Positions 22,652-33,710 are shown, counted from the stretch's first letter. The stretch: DNA of 64,000 nt from Yponomeuta sedellus (GCA_934045075.1 OW203727.1:24131311-24195310), one strand, 5' to 3'. Notes: generated by a model from the sequence alone, not told the origin. Made by a program: numbers and translations.

Positions 22652-22876
22652 CAGTCTATTTATTCTTACTTGTCCAATTTAGTAAACAAGATTCTACCCG
22701 TAAACTGTAACTTTTTAGTCCAAAACTGCCATATTTCCATAAATTAAGTAACTTGGAACACTCTTTTAGATAACACGCTGCCAATTTTATAAACATAGTT
22801 CATGAATTTGCGAGAAAATGTCTAGTAAGGTTAGAATCTTGTTTACTAAATTGGACAAGTAAGAACAAATAGACTG
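22652..22876 (+). mobile_element. M1 MITE copy
   Basis: Terminal inverted repeats of about 45 bp start CAGTCTATTTATTCTTACTT. The element is flanked by TA on both sides and has an AT-rich non-coding core shared with copies at 9374, 33321 and 59971. A TA target suggests mobilisation by a Tc1/mariner-type transposase (inference). Confidence 0.85.
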
Positions 22877-24069
22877 TAATGGTATATTGCCTGTTTTAGA
22901 TTTGAACATTATGTGTATGCATGCCAGGACACCGTACTCTACTCATAATGCCAATCTATACTCATAATGGCAAAGCCACACACTCGGCCTCCACTTACAT
23001 TTGAGAGAAGACTGAGAAGTGGAGTAATTCACAGATTTAGGTAAGGTTTGATAATTATTGTAAAAAGCACATATTTAAAAAACAAGTTTTATTGGTTACA
23101 ACCTCACTCAAATATAAAAAAAATAGAAGTAACAATACAAAATTATTTCACATAAGTACCTAAATAGTTCAAAATTAAAAAAAGGAAGTGGCTTTCAATC
23201 AAATCAAAAGATTTATTTCAAAGTAACACCAAAACTGCAAATGAGTGTGACCCTGCTCTGCTCTCTAGCTACTGTCAGTTTCGAAACCTCTGAACAAATC
23301 CCTACTAGAATTCTTCAATTTTCAGAATTTGGAAGCTGACGCCGAGAACGTCTTGTGTGCAGAGTGTTGAGCGCAGACGCCGGGACTTATTCGAGGGTGT
23401 GGCATTGTAGCAAGTTCTTGTGGAGAGGCTGTGGAGAAAGAAATGTGACTTAAGGTGCAAATCATAGTTTATTATAACAACCAAAAAAGATTCTTCTTAA
23501 AATTGTGTTTATCACATGTTTTCTCAGTGTTGTAAATAAATATTTTATTATTCAAATTTTATATTATTATCTATAACTTGGATTCCTGACTTCTAACAAT
23601 ATTTGATTACAAGGCATGAATTTAATGACATTATCTATGTAGCATTATTGCTATGGTACACATAATTATAGCAATAATGCTATGTATGGTATTGTTTGAC
23701 AACTATTATTATTATTATACTTTAAAACATAAATAATAAATTTAAGAAAATACATGTACAAAGGCGAGCTTATCTCTGTGAGAGATTTCTTCCAACAAAC
23801 CTTGGGGATTCGGAGTGGAGATGTGAAACAGGTCTATGCATGTGCACAACATACACTACACACTTACACAGATAACAAAATCCTATCAAGATAAATATCT
23901 ACCCAATAAATATATAAATTATATTAATAAATTCTAATAAGTAAATGAATAAACTACATAAACCATCAAAGAAATATAAATACATACATATACAATACAT
24001 AAGTAATAACCTACTAACATAAATACCTAATAAATAACTACATAGCTTCTATATATTGTCGATATCCCA
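22877..24069. other. No feature recognised
   Basis: An exon-like stretch follows an acceptor at 23323 and stays open to a stop near 23410 (RRRRDLFEGVAL at its end), without assignment. The remainder is AT-rich with a LINE tail trace at 23745. Confidence 0.4.
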
Positions 24070-24135
24070 GTGGCTAACTATGAAAACAGAGGTCATCAGT
24101 TCGATTCCCATTGGGGCTGGCTATGTATTTATAGA
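24070..24135 (+). mobile_element. tRNA-like SINE head remnant
   Basis: CCCAGTGGCTAACTATGAAA followed by B-box-like CAGTTCGATTCCCAT and GGGGCTGG. No recognisable body, so the family is unknown. Confidence 0.4.
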
Positions 24136-26560
24136 ATTGAGAATTTCGCTAAGTTAAAACTCAACTGTAGTGCTGTCTCTAAGAATTTCTCAGCAAAGTA
24201 TTTACTGAGTGTATTTCTCAATTCAGGAACCAGCCTTTAGACACATACATGGCCTCAACATAACATAATACTCACTTCTGGATCCTGGACAGGTAAGCAT
24301 GTATTTATATAAACAAAGTTTATAAATGCAGATTGTTTCGTAGCAATCTTGGCTCTTTGCCTCCACAAGCGTGAGCCTTCCATTGGGAGTGGAAGTCAAT
24401 GACCCAATCAGTGGAGACCCCTGCCATGCTGAAGATGAAGACGGTTCTCTGAAAGAAGTTATATTTGTGACTATGATACACACATTTTAAAGAAGGATTT
24501 CTTTATCCAATGTTTATCCAATGAAGTGATCACACCTAAACTTATATAAGTTCTAACAGTTTATACGATGTTTATAAGATGTATATACATCACATCAATA
24601 TTAACTGTTACCACATAGGATTGTGATATTTAGCTTCGTAAATAAGCAAGAAAATTACTACATTGTGGTACTAGTACCCTTTGTCTACATTCATATTGCT
24701 TGCAGTGGCTGGATGAGGATGGCGGAGGACCTATGCCTCGCAGTGAACGAGAACGGGCTGGATGATTGATGTCCACAGTAAAGAAACAGTGGCTATGATA
24801 ATTACATAGATATATAGAAAATTCTTTATTGCACACCAGTAATTTACAGAGATAAATAGTGATACATATTTTCCAGTATCACTATTTATCTCTGCTGGAA
24901 TCCAACGGGGTGTTATAAGGATAAGGACCGCATCAATGTTTCTTTTACACTCACCAAAGCCTGCATACAAAGAAGTCTCGATGACACGACTTTCATTCGT
25001 TCGGTATTGGCTTCGTTCCTTACATTTCATGCCGATTTCAATGCTCAATTAATACACAAACACTTCATTTTCACTTTGTACACTAACGAAAGGTTTGATA
25101 AGAAGAGTTTAATAACTGAAACTTTATTTTAGCCGACGTATGTCACAAATTAGAAATCGTCGTAGGTACGAATTACGATGTCTACTTCACACAGACTAAA
25201 TTTGTCAAACTAATAGTGTTGCCAGTCTGTGCTTACCATTTAGTACGCCGGTATGCTTGAAAAGGTATACGGTTTGGAGTTAAAAGTTATGCGATACGAT
25301 ATTTTATATAAATGAAATAATTAATATTACTTACTTCGGAGCTGGAATTATTGTAGCTATAAGCTAAGATAATAGTTTATTTTTCTGTCCACAAATTACA
25401 TTCGTATTCAAAATAACATTGGATAAATAATACAATACAACAGAATGCACTATTTGTGGAAAGACTGGAGCCTAAACTAGATCAAAAGATCTGTATCTTA
25501 GGTTTCCAGGCCTCCCGGTCTACAAAAGAACGGTATTATATTGGACGCATCATCAGCATAAGGTGTAAAGTTAGTATAAAAAATGACAGATGTTTGCAAA
25601 ACTTATATAAAAGAGACTAAAATGTACGTGTATATAACTGTGTGTGCATGTGTGTGTCCGCTCAGCCCTACAACCGGAGTCTTGGATTTGGGCTTCAACC
25701 ACTGAGCAGAGGGTGTGTGAAAAGGTAGGATGAGTGTATATTTGTGCATTATGGCAGTGATGTGTGTTAAAAGTTTGTACTAGTAAGCCTAACGGAAGGT
25801 GAGAAGTAAAATGAGCTATTATCACATCAATTTCAAAAATGTTCGATCATAAGAAAGAGTGTTTAAGTATGCTGTTAATTTCTGTTTCAGTTCATATTTG
25901 GTAAGATCAAATATATTTAATCAAATATTTCGCCCAAACTTCGGTCAAGTGCGTGTCGGGCCACGCGCATCATAGGATTCCGTAGAACTACTTGCGCCTC
26001 CTTATTACAAATCTTAAAAGTTTATTTAAATTTCAATAGAATTAGTACGAAATCTTCCATTTTTTACGTTTGTAGACTATATTATAGACTAGTTACTAGT
26101 TTGTAGACTTACTCGTTATCTTGTAAAGCCTATGTAGTATATTCCAGTTACTTTAGGACCGTACACACCATACACTTTGAACCTACATGAAATGCTGAAA
26201 TATCTAATTTACACAGTGTGGAATTGGCCGTCTTATCGCTGAGAGCTATCTCTTCCAGACAGCCTTAAGATGAATAGGATTAAAAAATAAAGAGTAGGTA
26301 GGTAGTAGGTAGACTCTGCTGCGTATTTTGTACAGAAGTCGGATTTTATTTTAATATTTTGTATAGAATCAGGCGTTACTTTGCGGAAATCCATAATAGT
26401 GTCTTCCCACTTTTTTCCCACTTTTTCTTGAAAGTGGGAGGGAGGGCGGTGCATTAGCTAATCGCATGGTGCTTGTGGGATTTTTGGCGGAATTCAGCAA
26501 AGTAATTTTAAATTTTTAATGCTTTTAATATTTAATTTTTTTTAAATAGATTAAATAGAA
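24136..26560. other. No gene recognised
   Basis: Apart from the palindrome at 24846 and a dispersed repeat piece at 25935, only small open frames are present. A 105-codon minus frame (24731-25048) crosses the palindrome and is unlikely to be real. Confidence 0.45.
24846..24894. repeat. Short perfect palindrome
   Basis: CAGAGATAAATAGTGATAC and its exact complement (19 bp) around about 10 bases. No flanking duplication and no family relation seen. Confidence 0.75.
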
Positions 26561-26635
26561 GTAAAAAATATACTACATGCAATAGTTATTAAAGCCACAT
26601 TCTTTAATAACTATTGCATGTAGTATATTTTTTAC
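26561..26635. repeat. Perfect palindrome, 34-bp arms
   Basis: Arms 26561-26594 and 26602-26635 are exact complements (starting GTAAAAAATATACTACATGC) around the 7-base loop CCACATT. Flanking bases do not reveal a target duplication. Confidence 0.85.
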
Positions 26636-26674
26636 TAAGGGAATAATAACCACGACAGTAAATTGTGTATTTTG

Positions 26675-26982
26675 ACCTATAAGTGTAAGGTACCGTTGCA
26701 CCTATTAAACCAGAATATAACTGATTAAAACTGTTTTTATACGGATTTATGCTCGTTTATTACATTTTTACAATTTTCCAACGTTTCGGCACTTTTTCAG
26801 GTGCCGGGACCACGGCACCTGAAAAAGTGCCGAAACGTTGGAAAATTGTAAAAATGTAATAAACGAGCATAAATCCGTATAAAAACAGTTTTAATTATGT
26901 CTACTGCTCGTGTTAACCTTAGAAAATACTATACAGAATATAACTGGTTTAATAGGTGCAACGGTACCTTACACTTATAGGT
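26675..26982. mobile_element. Outer palindromic element split by an H insertion
   Basis: Arms 26675-26713 and 26944-26982 are exact complements (starting ACCTATAAGTGTAAGGTACC). In the uninterrupted state they would sit around AATATAA. The H element lies in this loop. Confidence 0.8.
26724..26933 (-). mobile_element. H palindromic retroposon with target duplication
   Basis: CAGAATATAACTG at 26711-26723 recurs at 26934-26946. Within it, 26724-26806 and 26813-26895 are 83-bp complementary arms carrying CCAACGTTTCGGCACTTTTT. A unique segment (TCTACTGCTCGTGTTAACC) lies outside the hairpin on one side only. Confidence 0.83.
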
Positions 26983-27289
26983 GTTATTGGTCTATTCTAC
27001 ATCTGGCTCTTGATTTTTCTTGGGTTTGCTACCCTAGGAAACTACATATTTCAACTTAAATTCCGGATTTCTAGGTTCAACGTCGTAACTGAATGAAAGT
27101 ATTTGATGAACAAAGTGTTTCTTACATCAAAACATAACTTAATTTTTTTGCCTTAAAATTTGAAGTTCTCAATTTCCATCTCAGAGTCTTCATCAGAACA
27201 TTACCAGATTACCCGGGGACAAATTTTACGCTATATTTTCTGAAACATAATAAGCATATTACTTACTAATGGATGGGCCTCATGACGCC

Positions 27290-27484
27290 TTTTCTTCATA
27301 TCTGAAAGTCTTCATTAGATCTTCACCAAATTAAAATGAAACTAATGGGATGATATACCTAGTCGAACAGAATAAAATTTATCCAAATCGGTTAATATTT
27401 GACGAGGATATGCGAAAAAATAGTAAAAAAAAGGAATATATGCATCGAACTGATAACCTCCTCCTTTTTTGAAGTCGGTTAAAA
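27290..27484 (-). repeat. Dispersed repeat (AACTTCAAAAAGGAGG family)
   Basis: CTCCTCCTTTTTTGAAGTCG at the right end and TTCACCAAATTAAAATGAAA at the left match the inverted 42012 copy. It ends about 190 bases before the Transib element. Confidence 0.5.
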
Positions 27485-27676
27485 ATACTTTATTTTATTT
27501 AGAACTAAACACGACTTGTGCTATGCTTACTGTATGTCGTATGTTAGATATTGATATTAATGAAAAAGTCTTGCTTGAAACGTTGCGTTAGATACTTTTG
27601 GAAACAAACCATTTTTATGACTAAAAATATTCGAAAATGGAGTAGTTTGTACCTAAAGCTACAGTGAGGCTGGTTC

Positions 27677-27723
27677 CACGCCCTAAGAGTAGCGGTCATA
27701 GGGTTTCGCGATAATAATGACTG
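27677..27723 (+). repeat. Left terminal inverted repeat of the Transib element
   Basis: Begins CACGCCC and runs to AATGACTG. Blocks GTAG, GGTCATAGG, TCG and AATGACTG recur in inverted order at 30564-30609. The GCCC in the heptamer departs from the Transib consensus. Confidence 0.6.
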
Positions 27724-27842
27724 TCGTTGTCATAGCTGATTATTATTATTATGGTGTTTTGTAATACTTTAAGCCATAACACAATAAAAAAAAAACAAAA
27801 TAATCTTAAAAAGCTTATTTTATTTACAAAATTATGCATTTT

Positions 27843-27848
27843 TATTAC
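27843..27848 (-). terminator. Possible polyadenylation signal of the Transib gene
   Basis: AATAAA on the minus strand, about 190 bases after the stop codon and inside the left terminal repeat. Such hexamers are common in AT-rich DNA, so support is weak. Confidence 0.3.
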
Positions 27849-28035
27849 ACTTAAAAGAAGGTTTGCAACTTAATAACTATTAAACCTTACTATTTACATT
27901 TTATATTACAAATAAAGTAAATACTTAACTAACATCTAAGTACAAACACACAATTGGACAAAAAATATTATATTTACATAATAGGAGTTATGTAAAAAAT
28001 AACATAAATACCTATCTTATTTTTTACATTTTTTC

Positions 28036-30346
28036 CTAAACCGACAACAAATTTAATACTTCTTTTGATAGAATAGACTTCTTCTTCTGTGGTAACCTTC
28101 TTAAACTAGAAATATAAGGATCCGAATTAAGGAGAAGTCTATGTATCAAGTCGGTGTTTGTGACAACCCGAGACATTTTCCTCGTGTTGTCACGCCTGAA
28201 GAGTTTGATTAATTTATTGCAAGATTCGGCGGCCTCTTCCGAAAGCTCACCTATTGACAATAATGCGTGTTCAATTACTTCCGACCCATGAATGAGGACC
28301 TTATGTACAGACGATGGCAAGTTGTACCATGGATAGGTAGCAACAAGTTTACGTGCTGTTTCTAGAGAATACTCTTTAAAAGTGGCGTTATTAATTTTGT
28401 ATCCCGACGAAAGACACTGCAGCAGATTATGACATCTGTCAATAAGGATTTTATCTAATCCAGTAATTTCCGCTGAAACCGCTGAGTTAGAAAAAAACTT
28501 TCTGGCAGTATTTCCGTCGTTAGATGTGCCACTTCCTCCACTTCGCGGTTTGTCGACTATTAGACCAAGTTTCTGCCTAAACTGTTGCTGCACATGTTGT
28601 TTTTTTTGTGCAAGAAGAGCTTTTTCGTCTGAAGAACGTACCTGCCATTTCTTTATGTCTAATCTATAAGAAACGTGAATTAAATATTCGAAGAATCGGA
28701 TATACGAGTGAAGAGGAGATAGTCCAAATTGATAGGTACCACTATCTGCAGTTTTGCTCAGCGATTTATCAATGTCATTCATCTCTTTTGGAGTTGAACC
28801 ACAAATATAACATCTACTACAAGATGTATCGCTCAGAGCACTGCACACTTTACCATCAACCATGGTTAATTGTAAAGAATGCTGCACTTTTATTTCATAT
28901 TCACCGTGAGTGAAAGAAGTCGGTTGTAAACTATCAATTTTAGTCTTGAAATAAGCTTCTTCTTGCACAGAAAGGTCTTTGGATTCTTTGGCAAATTGGA
29001 ATCGAATAGGCCTACAATACCTGGTGGAAGAAGGGCGCGGATTTTTCCAAACTATTTGATCTGGGTCGGAGGTATTGGACTTACAAACCAATTGAAGAGG
29101 ACAATATGAAGTAACAAACATACTGCCATCATCATCGATACCAGAATCTCCAAAAATCTGTTTATATTCGCTGTGCCCCGTACTCCCATCGAAACCCCAT
29201 TTTCCAATCAAAACAAATTCTTTATTAGGGTCAATATTATTCAAAACGGGTTTTTGGGATTCTAGTATCCGGCAAGCAGTATGATCTAACAATGATTGTA
29301 ATTCTACTTCAGCAGATGATTCCGTGATAAACTCTTGCGATGGATAGCACCGCTTCTTAGCTTCTAACACTTTTTGATAAGATGGTAATGCATTAGGTGA
29401 TTTTGCATTAACGAAGTCTTTCACCAAAAGATACTGATGTTTAGTCAGTTTTGTCTCATTTATAAGAGACAAGACTTCGTCAGTGCTGAAATTTAAAGAT
29501 GCAGCGGCGTTAGATAGACTAGAATCGTCCAACAAAGAATTTATCGCAGAACTGTCTACTTTACTTAACTCTGCAAGCCTGCGGCGTTTTGATCTCTTGC
29601 TACATTCCTCAAAGTCCTTCCTGTGCTGGTGCTGTTGGGTGCTTGTCGAAGCTTCTGCTGCTGGCCGTTGGGTGTTGTGGCTCCCTACTGTTGCACAAGT
29701 TGGCAGAACGCAAACTTCAATTTCGTTCAGCCAGTCTCCGTACTTAGAGACCATGCGAGAATGGTTGCGCGTGACTTGCTTCCAAATTGCTACCAATCTT
29801 GTACAAACTTTAGTAACTCTTTTTTCCAAGTCATCAGCAATGTAATTCTCAACATCAGGCAGCAATTGTATTAGGTCTCGAAAAACTCGATGCCAACGCT
29901 CCAGTTCAGATTTGCTGTCTTTAATAGACAGCCAAGTATCTAGTACAAGCATTCTTTTGAAAGAACACTTAATACTAGTACCTAAAACAAAATAAAAATA
30001 CGTTAAAAGCGGATCAAAATAGATACATGTTTCGTAGCAAGTGCTACGCGCCTGCTACGCGTTCAGGCGCGCGGCGTAGCACCTGGCTGCACCTTACAGA
30101 CGCAGCATGACGCAGCTAAATTTGGAGAGGCCTAGTAGTAGACATTGTAACCCATATTTCTATACCAAATTGAATGGTACAAGTAGGTACAAACATAAGT
30201 AAAAGCTTCAACGTAAAAAATATACAGACATAAATACATAAAAAATGCCACGTTGGCGTAGCACTCTATTTAAAAAAAAAATGTAGAAGGAAAAGGCAAA
30301 ATAGTAAAGTAAATTAATAATACATACCTGTGACTTCAAATTCCAT
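28036..30346 (-). CDS. Transib transposase (RAG1-core-like DDE recombinase), two exons
   Basis: Exon 1 is 30328-30346 (ATG at 30346) and exon 2 is 28036-29981. The intron has GTATGT at the donor and a T-rich tract ending TTTTAG at the acceptor. The junction codon reads Gly and the joined frame is open for 654 codons; without exon 1 the first Met is at 29952. In the 654-residue numbering the DDE set is probably D271 (in KWGFDGSTGHS), D382 (in MVDGKVC) and E589 (in SIGELSEEAAESCNK, which aligns to RAG1 SIGAWASEGNESGNK). A zinc-binding pair CYIC lies at 397-400 and LSPLHSYIRFFE at about 427-438. HGSEVIEH near 571-578 may supply the later zinc histidines. KRSKRRR near 135 could be a nuclear signal. 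By family knowledge it would cut and paste DNA through hairpin intermediates at CAC-starting ends. The frame has no stop or frameshift, unlike every other transposase in the window, so it is either recent or under selection. Exon 1 rests on splice consensus only. Confidence 0.85.
29982..30327 (-). other. Intron of the Transib transposase gene
   Basis: This 346-base intron has GT at 30327-30326 and AG at 29983-29982, read on the minus strand. It contains a GC-rich imperfect palindrome around 30049-30090 (GTGCTACGCGCCTG against CAGGCGCGCGGCGTAGCAC) that stands out from the AT-rich surroundings and may be a small insertion. Confidence 0.65.
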
Positions 30347-30563
30347 TGTAAAATAGCAGGTCACAGACAAGTTGGAACTTAAACACACGCGTCGCGTCTT
30401 GGGCTAATTAAAGCACTTGGTGATAACAGGTTGATGACTAATTACTTGTGTTCACTTCGGATGCCGAAAAAGGAATGTTGGGAACAATAGATTGCGAAAC
30501 CTTTTATACCCTCAGGTAGTATGACAATTAGTGGGTAACTGAGCCAGATATCATGGCTTAGCT

Positions 30564-30609
30564 CAGTCATTGCCATCCGAGTCCTATGACCTACTACGGT
30601 ACCACCGTG
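30564..30609 (-). repeat. Right terminal inverted repeat of the Transib element
   Basis: Read on the minus strand from 30609 it begins CACGGTG, a good Transib or RAG-type heptamer, and shares the block order of the left end. It lies about 220 bases upstream of the transposase ATG, so it would also cover the promoter region. Confidence 0.65.
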
Positions 30610-31135
30610 GGGCGGTCGCAAAAAAAAGTTACTGGCGAAAGCCAAATAGTACGGTTTTTGTATTAAAATTTACGATCTGGCAACATACTTAACAATTGAT
30701 GGTCAAGTGATACTGTACAGATTAGTTTGCTTGTTTTTTACGCTTGGATTTGGATAACTTCACAAACAGCCAAATTTCTAACAAATAAATACAATTTTGA
30801 TAGCTTTGTTGTGATTAAAACCCTCTAAAGATTGCGAAGTTATAAAAAACTGAAATATAAGTAATTTATTGCAGATACAATCCTTACAAGCAACGTTTTT
30901 GTGCTCCGAATATTAAGGTAGAATTTCCAGTTCACAAAGTGGCAATACCGGTTGACCGACCGAGTAGCACAGTGAAACTGCATGAGTATGACAAGAGCAT
31001 GACAAGGTTCATACAGCGACAGAGCCAGAGTAATGCATGTAAAAGGTAGGGGAATACGGTTGTTGTAATGTCATGCGTTGGCATTACTCTTGTCATGCCA
31101 TTGCTCGAACATTGTTTGTAATTTAAGAGAATCGA
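30610..31135. other. Unique flank of the Transib element
   Basis: AT-rich. CACAGTG occurs at about 30966 but with no partner at the other side, so it was not taken as a Transib end. Confidence 0.45.
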
Positions 31136-31430
31136 CGCCCTGGTCGGAGGGCGTCCTACACTACGTTTGCCGAGGCGTGGTCTCTACTGAAAAACACGCT
31201 TACTCCAACGGTTGTCGGTTTTTCGCGAGATATGGCCAGCCCAATGCCGCTTCCGCTCGCTAATTCTCTGAGCTATGTCGATAACTTTGGTTCTCTGTCG
31301 GATGCATCAGAGAAACTCCGAGCATAGCCCTCTCCATAGCTCGCTGAGCGACTTTGAACTGGTGGACCAGCCCTTTCGTGAGTGTCCATTTCTCGGCTCC
31401 GTAGGTCATCACATCACAGGTAGGACGCAC
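31136..31430 (-). mobile_element. LINE-B internal fragment
   Basis: Minus frames read CDVMTYGAEKWTLTKGLVHQ and FKVAQRAMERAMLGVSL, upstream of the part kept at 42652, then after frame breaks IAQRI and the RRPTR-like end. The last coding part and tail are missing. Confidence 0.75.
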
Positions 31431-31885
31431 TGATTGAATACTTTCGTTTTCAAACACTGCGGTACATAACTTAGGAAATGAATTCATAGGATCTAATTTA
31501 CATTAAAAACTTTATTCACTAGTAACACCAACAGGCGGACTCGGCGTACTCAAGCCGGCAGAGGGACAGTGGACGAGAATGGTGCGATACTGCAAATTTG
31601 GCGCGATGGCGACTAAGTATTTAGGTTTAAAATAGTGCAAAACATTTGATACAACTTATGCGCCAGGCTTTACCTCTGTAATTATGTTCGATTTTCTTGT
31701 ATTTTAACTATTTTTTTTTGTCCTTGGCAGCAAGTACAAATAATTATGCACATTATTATTAGTAAGGAAACATAAAAATGCTATGTCATCATCATCATTG
31801 TAAGCTTTTTACCCAGTACACGCCAGTTGGCGACTGCCCTCTGACAACACAACATTGTGGAATAAATCTAGTGAAAATTGTACAC
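31431..31885. other. No feature recognised
   Basis: A CATCATCATCATTGTAAGC tract near 31790 may be a small retroposon tail. Confidence 0.4.
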
Positions 31886-31916
31886 CAGAGCACATATTAA
31901 TGAGTTTTATTTAGTT

Positions 31917-32099
31917 AGAATATTTTCGGGGCTTAATCGCGTAGTAATTCGCGTGAGGGTAGTCTGAAACCTCATCAGCCGAAGATGCGAACGGGTGCCA
32001 GCCATCAGTCTTCTCGTGACCACGATGACTGTAATGTCGTCGAAACGTCGAGGTAAAATAGCAATAAATTACTACGCGATTAAGCCCCGAAAATATTCT
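31917..32099 (+). mobile_element. P palindromic element
   Basis: 33-bp inverted ends AGAATATTTTCGGGGCTTAA plus TCGCGTAGTAATT. The interior has CATCAGTCTTCTCGTGACCA and GTCGTCGAAACGTCGAGG. Shared flanks (CACCAGAGCACATATTAATG left, TGTGTACAAGTCGCGAAAGT right) with the 35218 copy show the full repeat is longer, about 31886-32135. Confidence 0.75.
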
Positions 32100-32195
32100 A
32101 TGTGTACAAGTCGCGAAAGTTTAAAATATGTTATAACATCGGATTTGTTCTTCTTCCTACAACATCATAACATAATATAACAAAATATTGTGCAG

Positions 32196-32565
32196 CGCTC
32201 GTGGTCTAGCCGAACCGAGTGATTGGAATTAATCACTTGAGTTAAGCAACAAACAGGTGCGGAGAGGTGCAGGATGGGTGACCGTCCCGTGACTACCGCT
32301 AGTGGCATTTTTTCCGAGCGCTTCCGTGCTTCGCAAGGCACGCTAAGCCGTTGGTGCTGGCTGTCATGTAATGGCAGTCGTTAAGCTATGTCAGAGGCCT
32401 TATGGGCGGCTTGATAACTTCTGACAGTAAGGCGCGCCACTGTCTTACAATCCTCCGCCAACCTGGACTTGGCCCCCGTGGTAGAGTATGGCCTAACCTT
32501 CCTGCGATGCAGGAAGAGACCCGTGCCCCAGCAGTGGGGAGACACAAAGGTTGATATCGATATCG
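32196..32565 (+). mobile_element. 5S-SINE full copy with target duplication
   Basis: ATTGTGCAG at 32187-32195 recurs at 32566-32574. The head carries GAGTTAAGCAAC and GGATGGGTGACCG in 5S rRNA order and spacing. The 3' end is TTGATATCGATATCG. This copy defines the element as about 370 bp. Confidence 0.85.
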
Positions 32566-32913
32566 ATTGTGCAGACAGTCAAACTATCAGACTCGCCCGT
32601 CGGGTATAGAAGGAAAGAGCTATACGTGGGTAGATCTAAGAAGATGGTGGTCCTATGGTGATGGTGATGATGAAACTATAGTAACACCGATTTATGGTCT
32701 TATTAGTAAAACACAATTGCTCTAAAATAGTCGCGATAAGACCGGTTTCAATATATAAATATGTAAAAACATCGCGAGTAATTAAAAATACTACTCCTCA
32801 AATATACTTTAAATAGTCTGTTGTAGTATTGCCTTCAACCATAGACTATTTAATATTTATGAAGTTTTTTAAGGAATCTTATTTTTATTAATTACTCTAC
32901 GCAAAATATATAC

Positions 32914-33041
32914 CCCCTTATTCATAATGGTCCGCTAACTTAAAACAGCTGCTAAAGAGTGTTCTTTTTCATTCTGACTTAGGTCAATAGAAGAAGACAG
33001 AGAGAAAATTAGCATGTTAGCAGACTATTATGTATAAGGGG
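32914..33041 (+). mobile_element. MITE with CCCC ends
   Basis: CCCCTTATTCATAATGGTCC plus GCTAAC at the left is matched by GTTAGCAGACTATTATGTAT plus AAGGGG at the right. TA or ATATA flanks both ends. About 128 bp, non-coding. Confidence 0.7.
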
Positions 33042-33132
33042 ATATAGTGTGTTGCAGAACGGTCCAGTGAAACTTAAGAGGGTTATACTTCTCTTCAATA
33101 AAAACCACTTTAATTATAAAACAAACACTGAA

Positions 33133-33286
33133 ATCTTAAAAACCTATTTAGAGGCTTAAAATTCCACCCATGCCGGGATTCGAACCCGCGACCTCTGGCT
33201 ATCCGTGCCAGCGCTCTTCCAACTGAGCTAATTGGCAACTCGACGACATTAATGAAATTTCGAACCTCTTTACAATATTCTCTGTA
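33133..33286 (-). mobile_element. Unit F single copy, 5' truncated
   Basis: Minus copy from AAAAACCTATTTAGAGG to ATTCTCTGTA, with tRNA-like domain intact in its A and B boxes. It lies 35 bases left of an M1 MITE. Confidence 0.8.
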
Positions 33287-33320
33287 GGAATTCATAGATG
33301 ATTCGCGATACTCATACATA

Positions 33321-33547
33321 CAGTCTATTTATTCTTACTTGTCCAATTTAGTAAACAAGATTCTACCCTTAAACTGTGACTTTTTGGTCCAAAGCTGTCA
33401 TATTTCCATAAATGTAGTAACTTGGAACACTCTTTTAGCTATCACGCTGCCAATTTCATAAACATATTTCATGATAGTTCATGAATTTGCGAGAAAATGT
33501 CTAGTTTAATCAGCATCTACTCTCAATTTTAAGGTTAGAATAGACTG
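33321..33547 (+). mobile_element. M1 MITE copy with shortened right repeat
   Basis: The left inverted repeat is complete. The right end has lost about 30 bp of its repeat, jumping from GGTTAGAA to TAGACTG. TA flanks both ends. This copy should be immobile. Confidence 0.85.
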
Positions 33548-33555
33548 TAGTTATA

Positions 33556-33697
33556 TATTATACGGGTCAAATCGCGATTATTTATTAGGTAAAACGTAAT
33601 TACCTCATTTCCCGACGTTCCGGCAGCGTTACAGTGGCCGTGGTCTACGAACCGAGACTACGGCCACTGTAATCGCGATTTGGACCCGTTTAATATA
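33556..33697 (+). mobile_element. Small element with GGGTC-AAATCGCGATTA inverted ends
   Basis: GGGTCAAATCGCGATTA on the left is matched by TAATCGCGATTTGGACCC on the right. The middle holds GTGGCCGTGGTCTACG facing GACTACGGCCAC, so it folds on itself. Reminiscent of families H and P but distinct in sequence. Confidence 0.5.
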
Positions 33698-33710
33698 TCA
33701 CTAAATATTC

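Larger units (their letters stand above)
27677..30609 (-). mobile_element. Transib-type DNA transposon, near full length
   Basis: A 2.9 kb unit holds a RAG1-core-like transposase gene between imperfect terminal inverted repeats. The right end, read inward on the minus strand, starts CACGGTG, close to the CACWRTG ends known for Transib and to the RAG heptamer. The left end starts CACGCCC. About 47 bp inward from each end the repeats share GTAG, GGTCATAGG, TCG and AATGACTG in order, with a one-base gap. The five bases outside the ends (GGTTC and GGGCG) do not match, so no clean target duplication is visible. Family assignment and gene are well supported. The exact outer boundaries are inferred. 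Confidence 0.8.

Noticed and set aside
28608..29874. Plus-strand frames of 83-120 codons opposite the Transib gene
   Set aside because: They are antisense shadows of a long conserved coding exon.
30966..30972. CACAGTG as an alternative right end of the Transib element
   Set aside because: No complementary end was found on the left, whereas 30609 has an inverted partner at 27677.
31990..32055. Hammerhead ribozyme in P elements
   Set aside because: GTCGAAACGTCG is present but no CTGANGA core lies at the right distance in any copy. Kept only as a weak hint.
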